64,000 nucleotides of DNA from Phenylobacterium sp. (GTDB taxonomy: Bacteria > Pseudomonadota > Alphaproteobacteria > Caulobacterales > Caulobacteraceae). Both the position numbers and the translations under genes were made by a program. Position 1 is the stretch's first letter; every line of letters starts with the position of its first letter. The stretch is taken from NCBI RefSeq assembly GCF_030645195.1, contig NZ_JAUSLW010000183.1, forward strand, positions 1 through 64,000. The letters run 5' to 3'. The notes under the pieces are model-generated. The model saw nothing but the letters and a program-made list of their open reading frames with translations, was not told the DNA's origin and searched no databases. Of the stretch, positions 20,460-29,141 are shown in pieces.

Positions 20460-21578
20460 CTAACCGTCGGCATGTTTGTCCTGCAACGAGTAGCTCGTGC
20501 TGCGGCCGCCACCCGCATCCTTGGTGAGGATATGACGCGCAACCAGGTCGCTGATGTCGCGCAGTGCGGTGTCCGGAGAGGTGTTGGCCATGGTCGCCCA
20601 CTTGGATGAGGTCAACTTGCCCTCGAACCCGTCGAGCAGCCGGTTGATAACCTTGCGCTGGCGCTCGTTGAGGACTTGTCCCTCCAGCGCCTCCCAGAAA
20701 CGGGCCTTGCGAAGGACATTCGCCAGGATGGTTTCCGCTCCGTCGAACGCGCGGTCCAGACAGGCCAGGAACCACAGCAGCCAGTCGGTGATATCGAGGT
20801 CTCCCCCCTGGGTCGTCTCCGGGATTTGGTAGTAGGCCTTCCGCTCCGCACGGATCTGCGCCGACATGCTATAGAAGCGCTGCGGACTTTTCTCCGAACG
20901 CGCCAGCGCCATGTCTGCGATGGTCCGCGCAATACGACCGTTTCCGTCTTCGAAGGGGTGGATGGTGACGAACCACAGATGGGCGATCCCCGCCTTCAAC
21001 ACCGGGTCCAGTGGCGGCCCATCATTGAACCAGGCGAGAAACGCAGACATTTCGGGGGCAAGACGGTCGGCGGTCGGCGCTTCATAGTGAACGCGTTCGC
21101 GACCGAGGGGGCCAGAGACCACCTGCATGGGCCCGCTCGCCGCCGTGCGCCAGGCGCCGACGGTGATCTTGCGCATGCCGCTCCGCCCAGTCGGAAACAG
21201 CGAAGCATGCCAGGCGAACAAGCGCTCTTCGGTGAGCGGGTCGCCATAGTTTTGGGTGGCGTCGAGCATCATCTCGACGACGCCTTCGACATCGCGATCC
21301 GCGGCCGTCAGCCCACCGATGTCCATACCGAGCCGGCGCGCGATTGAGGAGCGAACCTGATCCTTGTCCAGGATCTCGCCTTCGATCTCGCTGGACTTGA
21401 GAACGTCTTCGGTCAGGGTTTGCAGGACAGCTTCCGCACGAAGCGAGAAGCCGAGGCTTTCCATGCGGCCGATCAGTCGGCCCTGGCGATGACGCACTGA
21501 GCCGAGCTGCTCCTCCAAGAGCGCCAAGCTGCAGCGCAGCTCTGGCCACTCCTCTAGCTGATGGATATAGGTCGCCAT
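20460..21578 (-). CDS. Fic family protein (DUF4172 + Fic)
   Basis: HPFEDGNGRIAR Fic motif; N-terminal SSEIEG inhibitory-type motif. Confidence 0.92.
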   Translation of the reverse strand: MATYIHQLEEWPELRCSLALLEEQLGSVRHRQGRLIGRMESLGFSLRAEAVLQTLTEDVLKSSEIEGEILDKDQVRSSIARRLGMDIGGLTAADRDVEGVVEMMLDATQNYGDPLTEERLFAWHASLFPTGRSGMRKITVGAWRTAASGPMQVVSGPLGRERVHYEAPTADRLAPEMSAFLAWFNDGPPLDPVLKAGIAHLWFVTIHPFEDGNGRIARTIADMALARSEKSPQRFYSMSAQIRAERKAYYQIPETTQGGDLDITDWLLWFLACLDRAFDGAETILANVLRKARFWEALEGQVLNERQRKVINRLLDGFEGKLTSSKWATMANTSPDTALRDISDLVARHILTKDAGGGRSTSYSLQDKHADG

Positions 21579-21703
21579 ATTCTCCGCATATGTTGCGGCG
21601 AATATGCTCGTTTTTCTCCGCAAGCACAAGATTGATCACCGCGTCGCCTGCGGCGACTAAGCCTACGGGTATCCGCGCCACGACCGCGCACAAGCCGCCG
21701 CGC

Positions 21704-22516
21704 TCAGCCCGCGTCCGGCAGGTCGTGGGCCACCACCTTGAAGCCGCTGAGGATGGCCGGGCCGAAGGTGTTGGCGATGGCCACGTCGGTGGCGTCGCGG
21801 CCCCGGGCGATCAGCACCCGGCCAATGCGCGGGCGGTTGTTGCGGGCGTCGAAGGCGTGCCACTTGCCGCCCAGATAGACCTCGAACCAGGCGCTGAAAT
21901 CCATCTCGCCGACGATGGGCACCCCGATGTCGCCCAGGTATCCCGTGCAGTAGCGGGCCGGGATGTTCATGCAGCGGCAGAAGGCGACCGCCAGGTGGGC
22001 GTAGTCGCGGCAGACGCCGCGGCCTTCGCAATAGGCCTCGAAGGCCGTCATGGTCGGCCGCGCGTGCTCGTAGCCGAACTTGATGTGATTGTGGACCCAG
22101 TCGACGATGGCCTGGACGCGGGGCCAACCCGGCTCGGTCGTCTGGAACATCGACCAGGCGATGTCGCTCAGCCGATCGGTCTCGCAATAGCGGCTGCCCA
22201 GCAGGAAGATCAGCACATCGTCGGGCAGGTCCTCCACCGCGGCCTGGCGCGCGAAGGGCGAGATCACGTCGGGCTCGCCGTCGTCGGCGATGATGAAGTC
22301 GGCCGACAGGGTCAGGCGGCCGGCAGGGGCCAGAATGCGGCTGCAGATGTTGCCGTAGGCGTCCAGGTACTGGCGCACGTCCAGCACCGGATCGGTGCGC
22401 AGCCAGTCGGGGGTTTCCAGGTCGTGCCGCCGGGTCGGGTGGACGCTGAGCATCAGCAGCATCGGAACCGGCGCCGGGCAATCGTAGATGATCTCGAAGC
22501 CCGACTTGATACGCAT
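21704..22516 (-). CDS. Transglutaminase-like family protein
   Basis: CEGRGVCRDYAHLAVAFCRCMNIPARYCTGYLGD...FSAWFEVYLGGKWHAFDARNN. Confidence 0.9.
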   Translation of the reverse strand: MRIKSGFEIIYDCPAPVPMLLMLSVHPTRRHDLETPDWLRTDPVLDVRQYLDAYGNICSRILAPAGRLTLSADFIIADDGEPDVISPFARQAAVEDLPDDVLIFLLGSRYCETDRLSDIAWSMFQTTEPGWPRVQAIVDWVHNHIKFGYEHARPTMTAFEAYCEGRGVCRDYAHLAVAFCRCMNIPARYCTGYLGDIGVPIVGEMDFSAWFEVYLGGKWHAFDARNNRPRIGRVLIARGRDATDVAIANTFGPAILSGFKVVAHDLPDAG

Positions 22517-22534
22517 CTGTTTTCCGAAAGGCAG

Positions 22535-23470
22535 CTATCCGGCTGAGCCAATGGCTCGGGCGGCGACAGGTTGCATGGCGACCTCGCCTTCGTCACGCAC
22601 ATCGACCTCGACCTCCATGCCGAGATAGTCCGTGGGCAGGCCCGACCAGCTTCCGTGCAGCGGCGCCGCCTGGCGGGGATCGCGGGCGATGGCCACGCGG
22701 ACCAGGTCGGCGTTGCCGACGATGCCGTTGGTGGGATCGAACTCCACCCAGCCGCAGGCCGGCAGGAAAACCCGCACCCAGGCGTGGGTGTGACCGGCGC
22801 TGGTCCGGCTGAAGCCCGCCCCGGTCATGGGGCTGTAGATGTAGCCGGAGACGAAACGGGCGGCGAGGCCGAGGCTGCGGGCCGCCTCCATCATCAGCAC
22901 CGCATAGTCGCGGCAGGCGCCGCTGCCCAGGGCCAGCGTTTCCACCGGGCTCTGCACGCCGCGGTCCGTCCGCGTCCCGTACTTGAACTCGGCATAGATG
23001 GCCTGGGTCATATCGCTGAGCAGGGTCTGCAGGCTGGTCTTGCCCACCGGCTTGACGAACCGCCGCGCCCAGGCGTCGATCAGGCCCTCCGGATCTGGAT
23101 AGTGGCGGCGCATGGACAGCTCAAGGTCCGGCAGGTCCTCGGGGCTGTAGTCGAAGGGCATGGCGCCCGTATAGACCTCCACCTCCCCGTCCACGTCGGC
23201 GAAGGCCGGCAGGGGAGTGTGCTCCAGGCGGACATGGCTGTCGAAGACCAGCTCCTCGGCGCGGCCCGAAAAGCCCGCCACCCCGACGCAGTTGCCGAAC
23301 ACGTCGTGCACCGACCGCAGGCGCGCTGGCGTGGGACTGATGGTCAGGTCGCAGGTGAGGATGCGCTGGTCATAACTCTCGCGGGGCCGGAACATCATGC
23401 GATGCTCGCCGAGCGCCACGGGATTGCGGTAGCGGTAGCGGGTGACATGACGGATCGAGAGGATCGGCAT
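22535..23470 (-). CDS. Transglutaminase-like family protein
   Basis: LGSGACRDYAVLMMEAARSLGLAARFVSGYIYSP...GHTHAWVRVFLPACGWVEFDPTNG. Confidence 0.92.
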   Translation of the reverse strand: MPILSIRHVTRYRYRNPVALGEHRMMFRPRESYDQRILTCDLTISPTPARLRSVHDVFGNCVGVAGFSGRAEELVFDSHVRLEHTPLPAFADVDGEVEVYTGAMPFDYSPEDLPDLELSMRRHYPDPEGLIDAWARRFVKPVGKTSLQTLLSDMTQAIYAEFKYGTRTDRGVQSPVETLALGSGACRDYAVLMMEAARSLGLAARFVSGYIYSPMTGAGFSRTSAGHTHAWVRVFLPACGWVEFDPTNGIVGNADLVRVAIARDPRQAAPLHGSWSGLPTDYLGMEVEVDVRDEGEVAMQPVAARAIGSAG

Positions 23471-23538
23471 TGGGCGAGCGTGGGGCCGATTTGTCTCTAA
23501 GGTCTAAACGAATTCTCGGGCGCGACGATCCGTCCCCG

Positions 23539-24255
23539 GTGTCTGTCACGATTCCAGGCGGCGCCTGCCCCCTGCTGCTCATCGGCGACCATGCGGGCCG
23601 CGCGATCCCGAGGGGCCTCGGGCGCCTGGGGCTGGCGGCCGCCGACCTGGACGGCCACATCGCCTGGGACATCGGGATCGCCGGCCTCGGCGAACGCCTC
23701 GCCCAGCGCCTGGACGCCACCTTCATCGCCCAGGCCTATTCGCGGCTGGTGATCGACTGCAACCGCAGGCCAGGCGCGCCCGCCGCCATTCCGGAGGTGA
23801 GCGACGGGGTGGCCATTCCCGGCAATGTCGGCCTGACGCCCGAGGCGGTCTCGGCCCGACGCGGCGAGATCTACCAGCCCTATCAGGACGCCATCGCCGA
23901 GGCCCTCGACCGCCGGGCGCGCCAGGGGCGGCCGACCCTCCTGGTTTCGCTGCACAGCTTCACCCCGGTGATGCAGGGCCAGTCGCGATCCTGGCGCATG
24001 GGGGTGCTGCACCGCGACGATTCCCGCCTCTCGCGCCGGATGCTGGCCCTGCTGCAGCGGGAGCTCGGGGACGAGGCCGGGGACAACCAGCCCTACCGGA
24101 TGGACGAGACCGACAACACCGTGCCCCTGCACGCCGACCCGCGCGGCCTGGACTATCTGGAGCTCGAGGTCCGCCAGGACCTGATCGCCGAGCCGGCGGG
24201 CCAGGACGTGGTGGCCGACCTGCTGGCGCGGCTGCTCACCGAGGCGCTCTCCTAG
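23539..24255 (+). CDS. N-formylglutamate amidohydrolase family protein
   Basis: GDHAGRAIPRGLGRLGL, ATFIAQAYSRLVIDCNR, LVSLHSFTPVM, LDYLELEVRQDLI. Confidence 0.88.
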   Translation: MSVTIPGGACPLLLIGDHAGRAIPRGLGRLGLAAADLDGHIAWDIGIAGLGERLAQRLDATFIAQAYSRLVIDCNRRPGAPAAIPEVSDGVAIPGNVGLTPEAVSARRGEIYQPYQDAIAEALDRRARQGRPTLLVSLHSFTPVMQGQSRSWRMGVLHRDDSRLSRRMLALLQRELGDEAGDNQPYRMDETDNTVPLHADPRGLDYLELEVRQDLIAEPAGQDVVADLLARLLTEALS

Positions 24256-24293
24256 ATCCAGCGGCAAGCGAGCGCCCGCAGATTACCAAAACT

Positions 24294-24340
24294 TCACTTG
24301 AATGCTCAGTCAAGCGAGATTTGAGTGAGCATTCAAGTGA
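24294..24340. promoter_or_regulatory. Candidate TetR operator: 15-bp perfect inverted repeat
   Basis: TCACTTGAATGCTCA (24294-24308) and TGAGCATTCAAGTGA (24326-24340), just upstream of the TetR-family ATG at 24351. Confidence 0.7.
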
Positions 24341-24350
24341 GGGGGCCTGC

Positions 24351-24974
24351 ATGGAACCGACGCGCGAACGTATCCTCTTTTCCGCCCTTCAGCTGTTCGG
24401 GGAGAAGGGATTCCTGTCGACCTCCATCGCCGACATCCTGCGGGCGGCCGAGGCCAATGCAGGCAGCCTCTACCACTTCTTTCCCACCAAGCAGGACCTG
24501 CTGATCGCGGTGCTGGAGACCTATCGCGACGGCATCTATCCGATGCTGATCGCGCCCGCCTGGGCCGGCGAGGACGACCCCATCGCGCGGATCTTCGCCC
24601 TGCTGGCCCGCTACCGCCAGCTGCTGGAGGCCAGCGACTGCGCCTATGGCTGCCCCATCGGGTCCCTGGCCCTGGAGCTGCACGAGCCCGATCCGCCGGT
24701 GCGAGAACTTCTGTCGATGAACTTCACCGGCTGGGCGGCCCATGTGCGCGCCTGCCTGGACGACGCGGGCGCGCGCCTGCCCGCCGACCTCGACCGCGGC
24801 AAGCTGGCCCTGTTCATCCTGACCACCATGGAGGGCGGCGTGATGCAGTCGCGCACCCACCGCACCCTGGAAGCCTTCGACGCCTGCGTGGACATGCTGG
24901 CCGACTACCTGACCCGGCTTGAGCAGGCCGCCTCCGCCGGGGCCCATCACGACGGCCGGGGGAACACCCAATGA
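24351..24974 (+). CDS. TetR/AcrR family regulator
   Basis: TRERILFSALQLFGEKGFLSTSIADILRAAEANAGSLYHFFPTKQDLLIAVL. Confidence 0.93.
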   Translation: MEPTRERILFSALQLFGEKGFLSTSIADILRAAEANAGSLYHFFPTKQDLLIAVLETYRDGIYPMLIAPAWAGEDDPIARIFALLARYRQLLEASDCAYGCPIGSLALELHEPDPPVRELLSMNFTGWAAHVRACLDDAGARLPADLDRGKLALFILTTMEGGVMQSRTHRTLEAFDACVDMLADYLTRLEQAASAGAHHDGRGNTQ

Positions 24975-25618
24975 AACGACGGATCGGCGCCATCGCCGCG
25001 GGACTCGTCCTTGCGGGCGCGGCCCAGGCCCAGGCGGCCAGCTGGAAGGACTTCCCCGGCGTCGAGAACAGCGGCTTCGTGGAGACCGACGGCGACCGGG
25101 TCCTGCAACTCTCCATCGTCGTGCCCGCCCCGCGGGCGCAGGTCTGGACCGCCTTCACCACCTCCGAGGGCTACCGGACCTGGGCCACGCCCCTGGCCTC
25201 TGTGGACCTGAAGATCGGCGGGATCATCGAGACCAACTACAACCCGGCCGCCCGGCTGGGCTCGCCCGACAATATCCGCAACCAGATCACCGCCTACGTG
25301 CCCGAGCGCCTGCTGGTGCTGCGCAACGTCCAGGCGCCGGCCGGCTTCCCGGGCGCGGCGGAATTCGCCCAGACCGCGGTGGTGATCGAGCTGGCCTCTC
25401 CGACGCCCCAGACCACGCGGGTCACCCTGTCGGGGGTCGGGTACGGCGCGGGGCCGGTGTTCGACAATCTCTACCGCCAGTTCGAGTGGGCCAACGCCTA
25501 CTCCCTGGCCGAGCTGAAGGCGCGTTTCGTGTCGGGTCCCATCGACTGGGCCGAGCGCGCCGCCAAGGAAAAGGCCGTCGCGGCCGATCGCAAGGTGCAA
25601 GGGGCCGCCAAGCCATGA
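24971..25618 (+). CDS. SRPBCC-domain protein with signal peptide
   Basis: ISIVVPAPRAQVWTAFTTSEGYRTWATP... fold-typical N-terminus. Confidence 0.8.
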   Translation: MKRRIGAIAAGLVLAGAAQAQAASWKDFPGVENSGFVETDGDRVLQLSIVVPAPRAQVWTAFTTSEGYRTWATPLASVDLKIGGIIETNYNPAARLGSPDNIRNQITAYVPERLLVLRNVQAPAGFPGAAEFAQTAVVIELASPTPQTTRVTLSGVGYGAGPVFDNLYRQFEWANAYSLAELKARFVSGPIDWAERAAKEKAVAADRKVQGAAKP

Positions 25619-25956
25619 ACATTCGACTGATCCTGACCACCCTGGCCATCGCCACCCTCGTCCAGCTCGCCATGGTGATCGCCGGCCACTATGTGCCGGT
25701 CATCAAGAACAACGTCTTCGCCCTCGGCGGCATGGCCATCTCCCTGGCGGCGGGCCTGGCCTATGCGAGGCTGGCCGCCCAGGGCTGGGTTCCGAGCCTC
25801 ACGGGCGGAGCCCTGGTGGGCGGCGCCTGCGCCCTGATCGGCATCGGCGTCTCCCTGGCCCTGAAGGACGTGCCGCCGATGGTGCTGGCCCTGGGCACGC
25901 TCAGCTCGGCGGTCACCGGGGCGATCGGTGGCGCGATCGGCAAGCTGTTGGCCTAG
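25615..25956 (+). CDS. Small hypothetical membrane protein
   Basis: MNIRLILTTLAIATLVQLAMVIAGHYVPVIKNN..., multiple hydrophobic segments, ATGA overlap with upstream gene. Confidence 0.7.
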   Translation: MNIRLILTTLAIATLVQLAMVIAGHYVPVIKNNVFALGGMAISLAAGLAYARLAAQGWVPSLTGGALVGGACALIGIGVSLALKDVPPMVLALGTLSSAVTGAIGGAIGKLLA

Positions 25957-26060
25957 AGCGTTTCCCGCCTGACTTGGATCAAGTCAGGCGATCAGGAAGA
26001 GCGACCAAGTCAGAACTCTAGAGCCCCGTTTCGATTCATTCGAAACGGGAACAGCTCTAG
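25953..26060. repeat. Dispersed palindromic repeat array, copy 1 (type A)
   Basis: tagagcgtttcccgcctgacttggatcaagtcaggcgatcaggaagagcgaccaagtcag...ccccgtttcgattcattcgaaacgggaacagctctag; near-identical copies at 27564 and 54414. Confidence 0.92.
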
Positions 26061-26419
26061 GTCGGGATGGGGCGGAGGAAGGCCGTGAGGGTGCAGACGC
26101 TGAGGACGGCGAAGAGCGCAAGACCAAACAGGATCTGTCCCGCCGGATGCAGCCAATAGAGCAAGATCATGAGGATGGTGGTCAGCAGGTTCGCCAGAAG
26201 CGCAAGAGCCCGGCCAAGCATCGTCGGGGCCTGCAAGGCGAGCACATTGACCAAGCCTACGGCAAAGACCCCCAACCCGGTTCCGGCAAACCAAAGCGCC
26301 TGAATCGTCAGATCTTCATAGAGGCGCGTGGTCATGAAGATATGCGCCACAGCCAGCAGCAGCGCCGCCACAGTTCCAGTCCAGTGCAAGCGTGCGAACA
26401 CTTCGTCTTCCCCCTGCAT
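26057..26419 (-). CDS. Hypothetical membrane protein
   Basis: Several hydrophobic segments: WTGTVAALLLAVAHIFMTT, ALWFAGTGLGVFAVGLVNVLAL, LLANLLTTILMILLYWL. Confidence 0.65.
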   Translation of the reverse strand: MQGEDEVFARLHWTGTVAALLLAVAHIFMTTRLYEDLTIQALWFAGTGLGVFAVGLVNVLALQAPTMLGRALALLANLLTTILMILLYWLHPAGQILFGLALFAVLSVCTLTAFLRPIPT

Positions 26420-26538
26420 TAGCCGCCCATCGTCCCAAGCCGGGGGTCCAGAAACATCGGTCTGCAAATGTTCTGGACACGACTTGCCCGCCAACACAAT
26501 GACTGCACGCCTACGCCTGATGGAAACGGGAGACGCAA

Positions 26539-27045
26539 GTGGCGCCCAAGCCGGCCAAGGATCTTCGTCTCACCTGCCAATGCGGTGGCGTAGAATACCG
26601 CGTATCCGGCCCGCCAATTCTTGGCGCCGTCTGCCACTGCGACGACTGCCGTGAAGCCGCTGTTCAGCTTGGACGCCTCAGCGGAGCCGACCCCCTGCGC
26701 GATACGGAAGGGGGGACCCCGTGCATTCTGTTTCGCAAGGATCAGGTCACCTGCCTGAAGGGGCAAGAGCGGTTGCGCGACCATCGGCTTGACCCCGGGT
26801 CCCCGACCCGCAGGGTGATCGCGTCCTGCTGCGACACGCCGATGTTCCTGGATTACGAAAAGGGCCACTGGTTCTCGGTGTACCGCGCCCGGCTGGGGCG
26901 GGACGCGCCGCCGGTTCAGATGCGCATCCAGACGGGCGGGACGTCACGGCGGCCCGCAGGTCCCCTGCCCAGTTACCCGGGCTATCCGCCGGTGTTCATG
27001 CTCAAGCTCACGCTCGCCCGTCTGGCGATGATGATCGGCCGGTGA
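26539..27045 (+). CDS. GFA/DUF6151-like zinc-binding protein
   Basis: LTCQCGGVEYRVSG..GAVCHCDDCREAA..ASCCDTPMFLDY Cys pattern. Confidence 0.72.
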   Translation: MAPKPAKDLRLTCQCGGVEYRVSGPPILGAVCHCDDCREAAVQLGRLSGADPLRDTEGGTPCILFRKDQVTCLKGQERLRDHRLDPGSPTRRVIASCCDTPMFLDYEKGHWFSVYRARLGRDAPPVQMRIQTGGTSRRPAGPLPSYPGYPPVFMLKLTLARLAMMIGR

Positions 27046-27107
27046 GCCCGCGCATGGCGTTGAGCGCGACCCCGACAAGCCTCGTCGTCGGCGCCTGAGA
27101 GACGAGA

Positions 27108-27566
27108 ATGCGACTGACCGTCTACACCGACTTCTCGCTGCGAGTGCTGATGTACCTGGCCCTGCCCCGCGACCGCCTGCCCACCATCGCCGAGATCGCC
27201 GCCAGCTACGGGATCTCCAGGAACCACCTCATGAAGGTGGTCTATCAGCTCGGCCTGGCCGGTTACATCGAGACGGTGCGGGGCAAGAACGGCGGCCTGC
27301 GGCTGGGCCGCCCGCCCGAGGACATCATCCTGGGGGAGGTGGTGCGCCGCACCGAGCCGGACATGGCCCTGGTCCCCTGCTTCGATCCGGCGAACGGCGC
27401 CTGCGTCATCACCCCGGCCTGCAAGCTCCGCCGCGCCCTGCACGAGGCGCGCGCCGCCTTCCTCGATGTCCTGGACGGCTACAGCCTGGCCGACCTGGTG
27501 GAGAACCAGGGCGCCCTGCAGGCCCTGTTGGCCCGGGGCCCGCCCGCCGAGACCTCCGACCTCTAG
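27108..27566 (+). CDS. Rrf2 family regulator (NsrR-like)
   Basis: MRLTVYTDFSLRVLMYLAL..YGISRNHLMKVVYQLGLAGYIETVRGKNGGLRLG; Cys cluster ALVPCFDPANGACVITPACKL. Confidence 0.9.
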   Translation: MRLTVYTDFSLRVLMYLALPRDRLPTIAEIAASYGISRNHLMKVVYQLGLAGYIETVRGKNGGLRLGRPPEDIILGEVVRRTEPDMALVPCFDPANGACVITPACKLRRALHEARAAFLDVLDGYSLADLVENQGALQALLARGPPAETSDL

Positions 27567-27671
27567 AGCGTTTCCCGCCTGACTTGGATCAAGTCAGGCG
27601 ATCAGGAAGAGCGACCAAGTCAGGACTCTAGAGCCCCGTTTCGATTCATTCGAAACGGGAACAGCTCTAGA
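27564..27671. repeat. Dispersed palindromic repeat array, copy 2 (type A)
   Basis: Same sequence as 25953-26060 apart from single-base differences; contains stop codons of both flanking convergent genes. Confidence 0.92.
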
Positions 27672-28341
27672 CGCGTTCGGGCGCGATCGGCCGGCCCTGG
27701 TGGCTGAAGGCCGTGCGGGCTGGCGGTCCCGGTCGCCCGTCCAGCCGCGCGGCCCAGGCCTTCAGGCGCTCGCCCACCGAGACGGTCGCCGACGGCTCGG
27801 CCTCGACCTCCTCCACCCCGGCCACCTCGGGCACGTAATACTGGACGATCCGCTGCACCCCGCCCTTCAGAGTCAGGCGCGCGGACGGGCAACCGCCGCA
27901 GGCGCCGCGCATGTGGATCCAGAGCACGCCGGCCTGGGCGTCGAAGCGATCGAACTCGATGTCCCCGCCGTCGCGCGCCACGCCGGGCCGCACATGCCGG
28001 TCCAGGACGCCGCGGATCTCGGCCTCCAGGTCGGTGTCGCCGGAGGGCGCGGGCGCGCCGGCCGGCGCGGCGCCCTGCGGCGGGGCGCGGACCTCCCGTT
28101 CCAGGACGGCGCTCAGGGCGGCGACCACCTCCGGGCCCAGCCGCGCCCAGGGCCGACCCTGGGTCCGGGTCACCGTCACGAAGCCTGGCGCGACAAAGAC
28201 CCCGCCGACCCCCGGCAGCGCCCGGAGCGCGACGGTCAGGACGCTTTCCAGGGCCAGGAGCCCCTCCCCGCCCCCGGCGTCCCCCGAGGGTGAGAACTTC
28301 ATGGCGTCCGGATTGGGCGTCGGTTCGGTGGTGATGAACAC
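27667..28341 (-). CDS. NifU family Fe-S scaffold-like protein
   Basis: MFITTEPTPNPDAMKFSP (Nfu N-domain) and MRGACGGCPSARLTLKGGVQRIVQYYVPEV (CxxC). Confidence 0.92.
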   Translation of the reverse strand: MFITTEPTPNPDAMKFSPSGDAGGGEGLLALESVLTVALRALPGVGGVFVAPGFVTVTRTQGRPWARLGPEVVAALSAVLEREVRAPPQGAAPAGAPAPSGDTDLEAEIRGVLDRHVRPGVARDGGDIEFDRFDAQAGVLWIHMRGACGGCPSARLTLKGGVQRIVQYYVPEVAGVEEVEAEPSATVSVGERLKAWAARLDGRPGPPARTAFSHQGRPIAPERV

Positions 28342-28448
28342 GGTCGCTCCTGCCCGCCGGCGCGCGCGGCCGATCCGCGCGGGGCCTAGCCAGGTTTAAA
28401 CCAATATTGTAGATACATGTTCAAATCGCAACCCGAACAGATCCCCCC

Positions 28449-28898
28449 ATGAGCTCCCCGTCCGTTTCCGCGTCCCCCCTCCGCCTCGGCCCCGGCGCGG
28501 CCGTGGGCGTCACCGAGGCGATGATCTGCGACCTGGTCCACGGCTTCTACGCCACCGTCCGCGCCGACCCGGCCCTGGGCCCGATCTTCAACCGGATCAT
28601 CGGCGACGAATGGGACGCCCACCTGGCCAAGCTCTGCGACTTCTGGTCCTCGGTGATGCTGATGACCGGCCGCTTCAGGGGCTCGCCCATGGTCGCCCAC
28701 AGCAAGATCCCGGAGATCTCGCCGGCCCACTTTGTCCGCTGGCTGCATCTGTTCCGCCAGAGCGCCGAACGGCTGTGTCCGCCGCAGGCCGCGGCGCTGT
28801 TCATCGCCAAGTCGGAGATGATCGCCCAGAGCCTGCAGTACGGAATCGCCGCCACCCGCGGCGAGCTTCCGCCCCTCACCGGCGCGACCGGGTCATGA
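28449..28898 (+). CDS. Group III truncated hemoglobin
   Basis: LVHGFYATVRADPALGPIFNRIIGDEWDAHLAKLCDFWSSVMLMTGRFRGSPMVAHSKI..HFVRWLHLFRQS. Confidence 0.92.
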   Translation: MSSPSVSASPLRLGPGAAVGVTEAMICDLVHGFYATVRADPALGPIFNRIIGDEWDAHLAKLCDFWSSVMLMTGRFRGSPMVAHSKIPEISPAHFVRWLHLFRQSAERLCPPQAAALFIAKSEMIAQSLQYGIAATRGELPPLTGATGS

Positions 28899-28930
28899 CG
28901 CCCCGCCCCCGCCCCATGGAAGGACTGACC

Positions 28931-29089
28931 ATGCTCCATTTCCTGATGCTGCCCGCCAACGCGGTCTGCGACGCGCTCGGCGTCGTCGACGAGCACGAGC
29001 GCGGCATGATCCGCATGCTCATCAACATGCTGCTCTGGACCACCCTGGGCGCCGTGGTCTTCATGGTGGCCTGGGTGCTGGTGGTCTGA
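28931..29089 (+). CDS. Small membrane protein (52 aa)
   Basis: MLHFLMLPANAVCDALGVVDEHERGMIRMLINMLLWTTLGAVVFMVAWVLVV; ATG after the globin gene. Confidence 0.6.
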   Translation: MLHFLMLPANAVCDALGVVDEHERGMIRMLINMLLWTTLGAVVFMVAWVLVV

Positions 29090-29141
29090 TCCGGCCGGCC
29101 CCGTGATCCCCCGGCCGGAGCGCCGGTTGGGCCTCTGAGCC

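Noticed and set aside
26010-26294. Small ORFs sharing ELFPFRMNRNGALE or RRKWIPVPPPD peptides (also 27620, 46869, 43059, 54357)
   Set aside because: The shared peptides are translations of the dispersed palindromic repeats, not a real protein family
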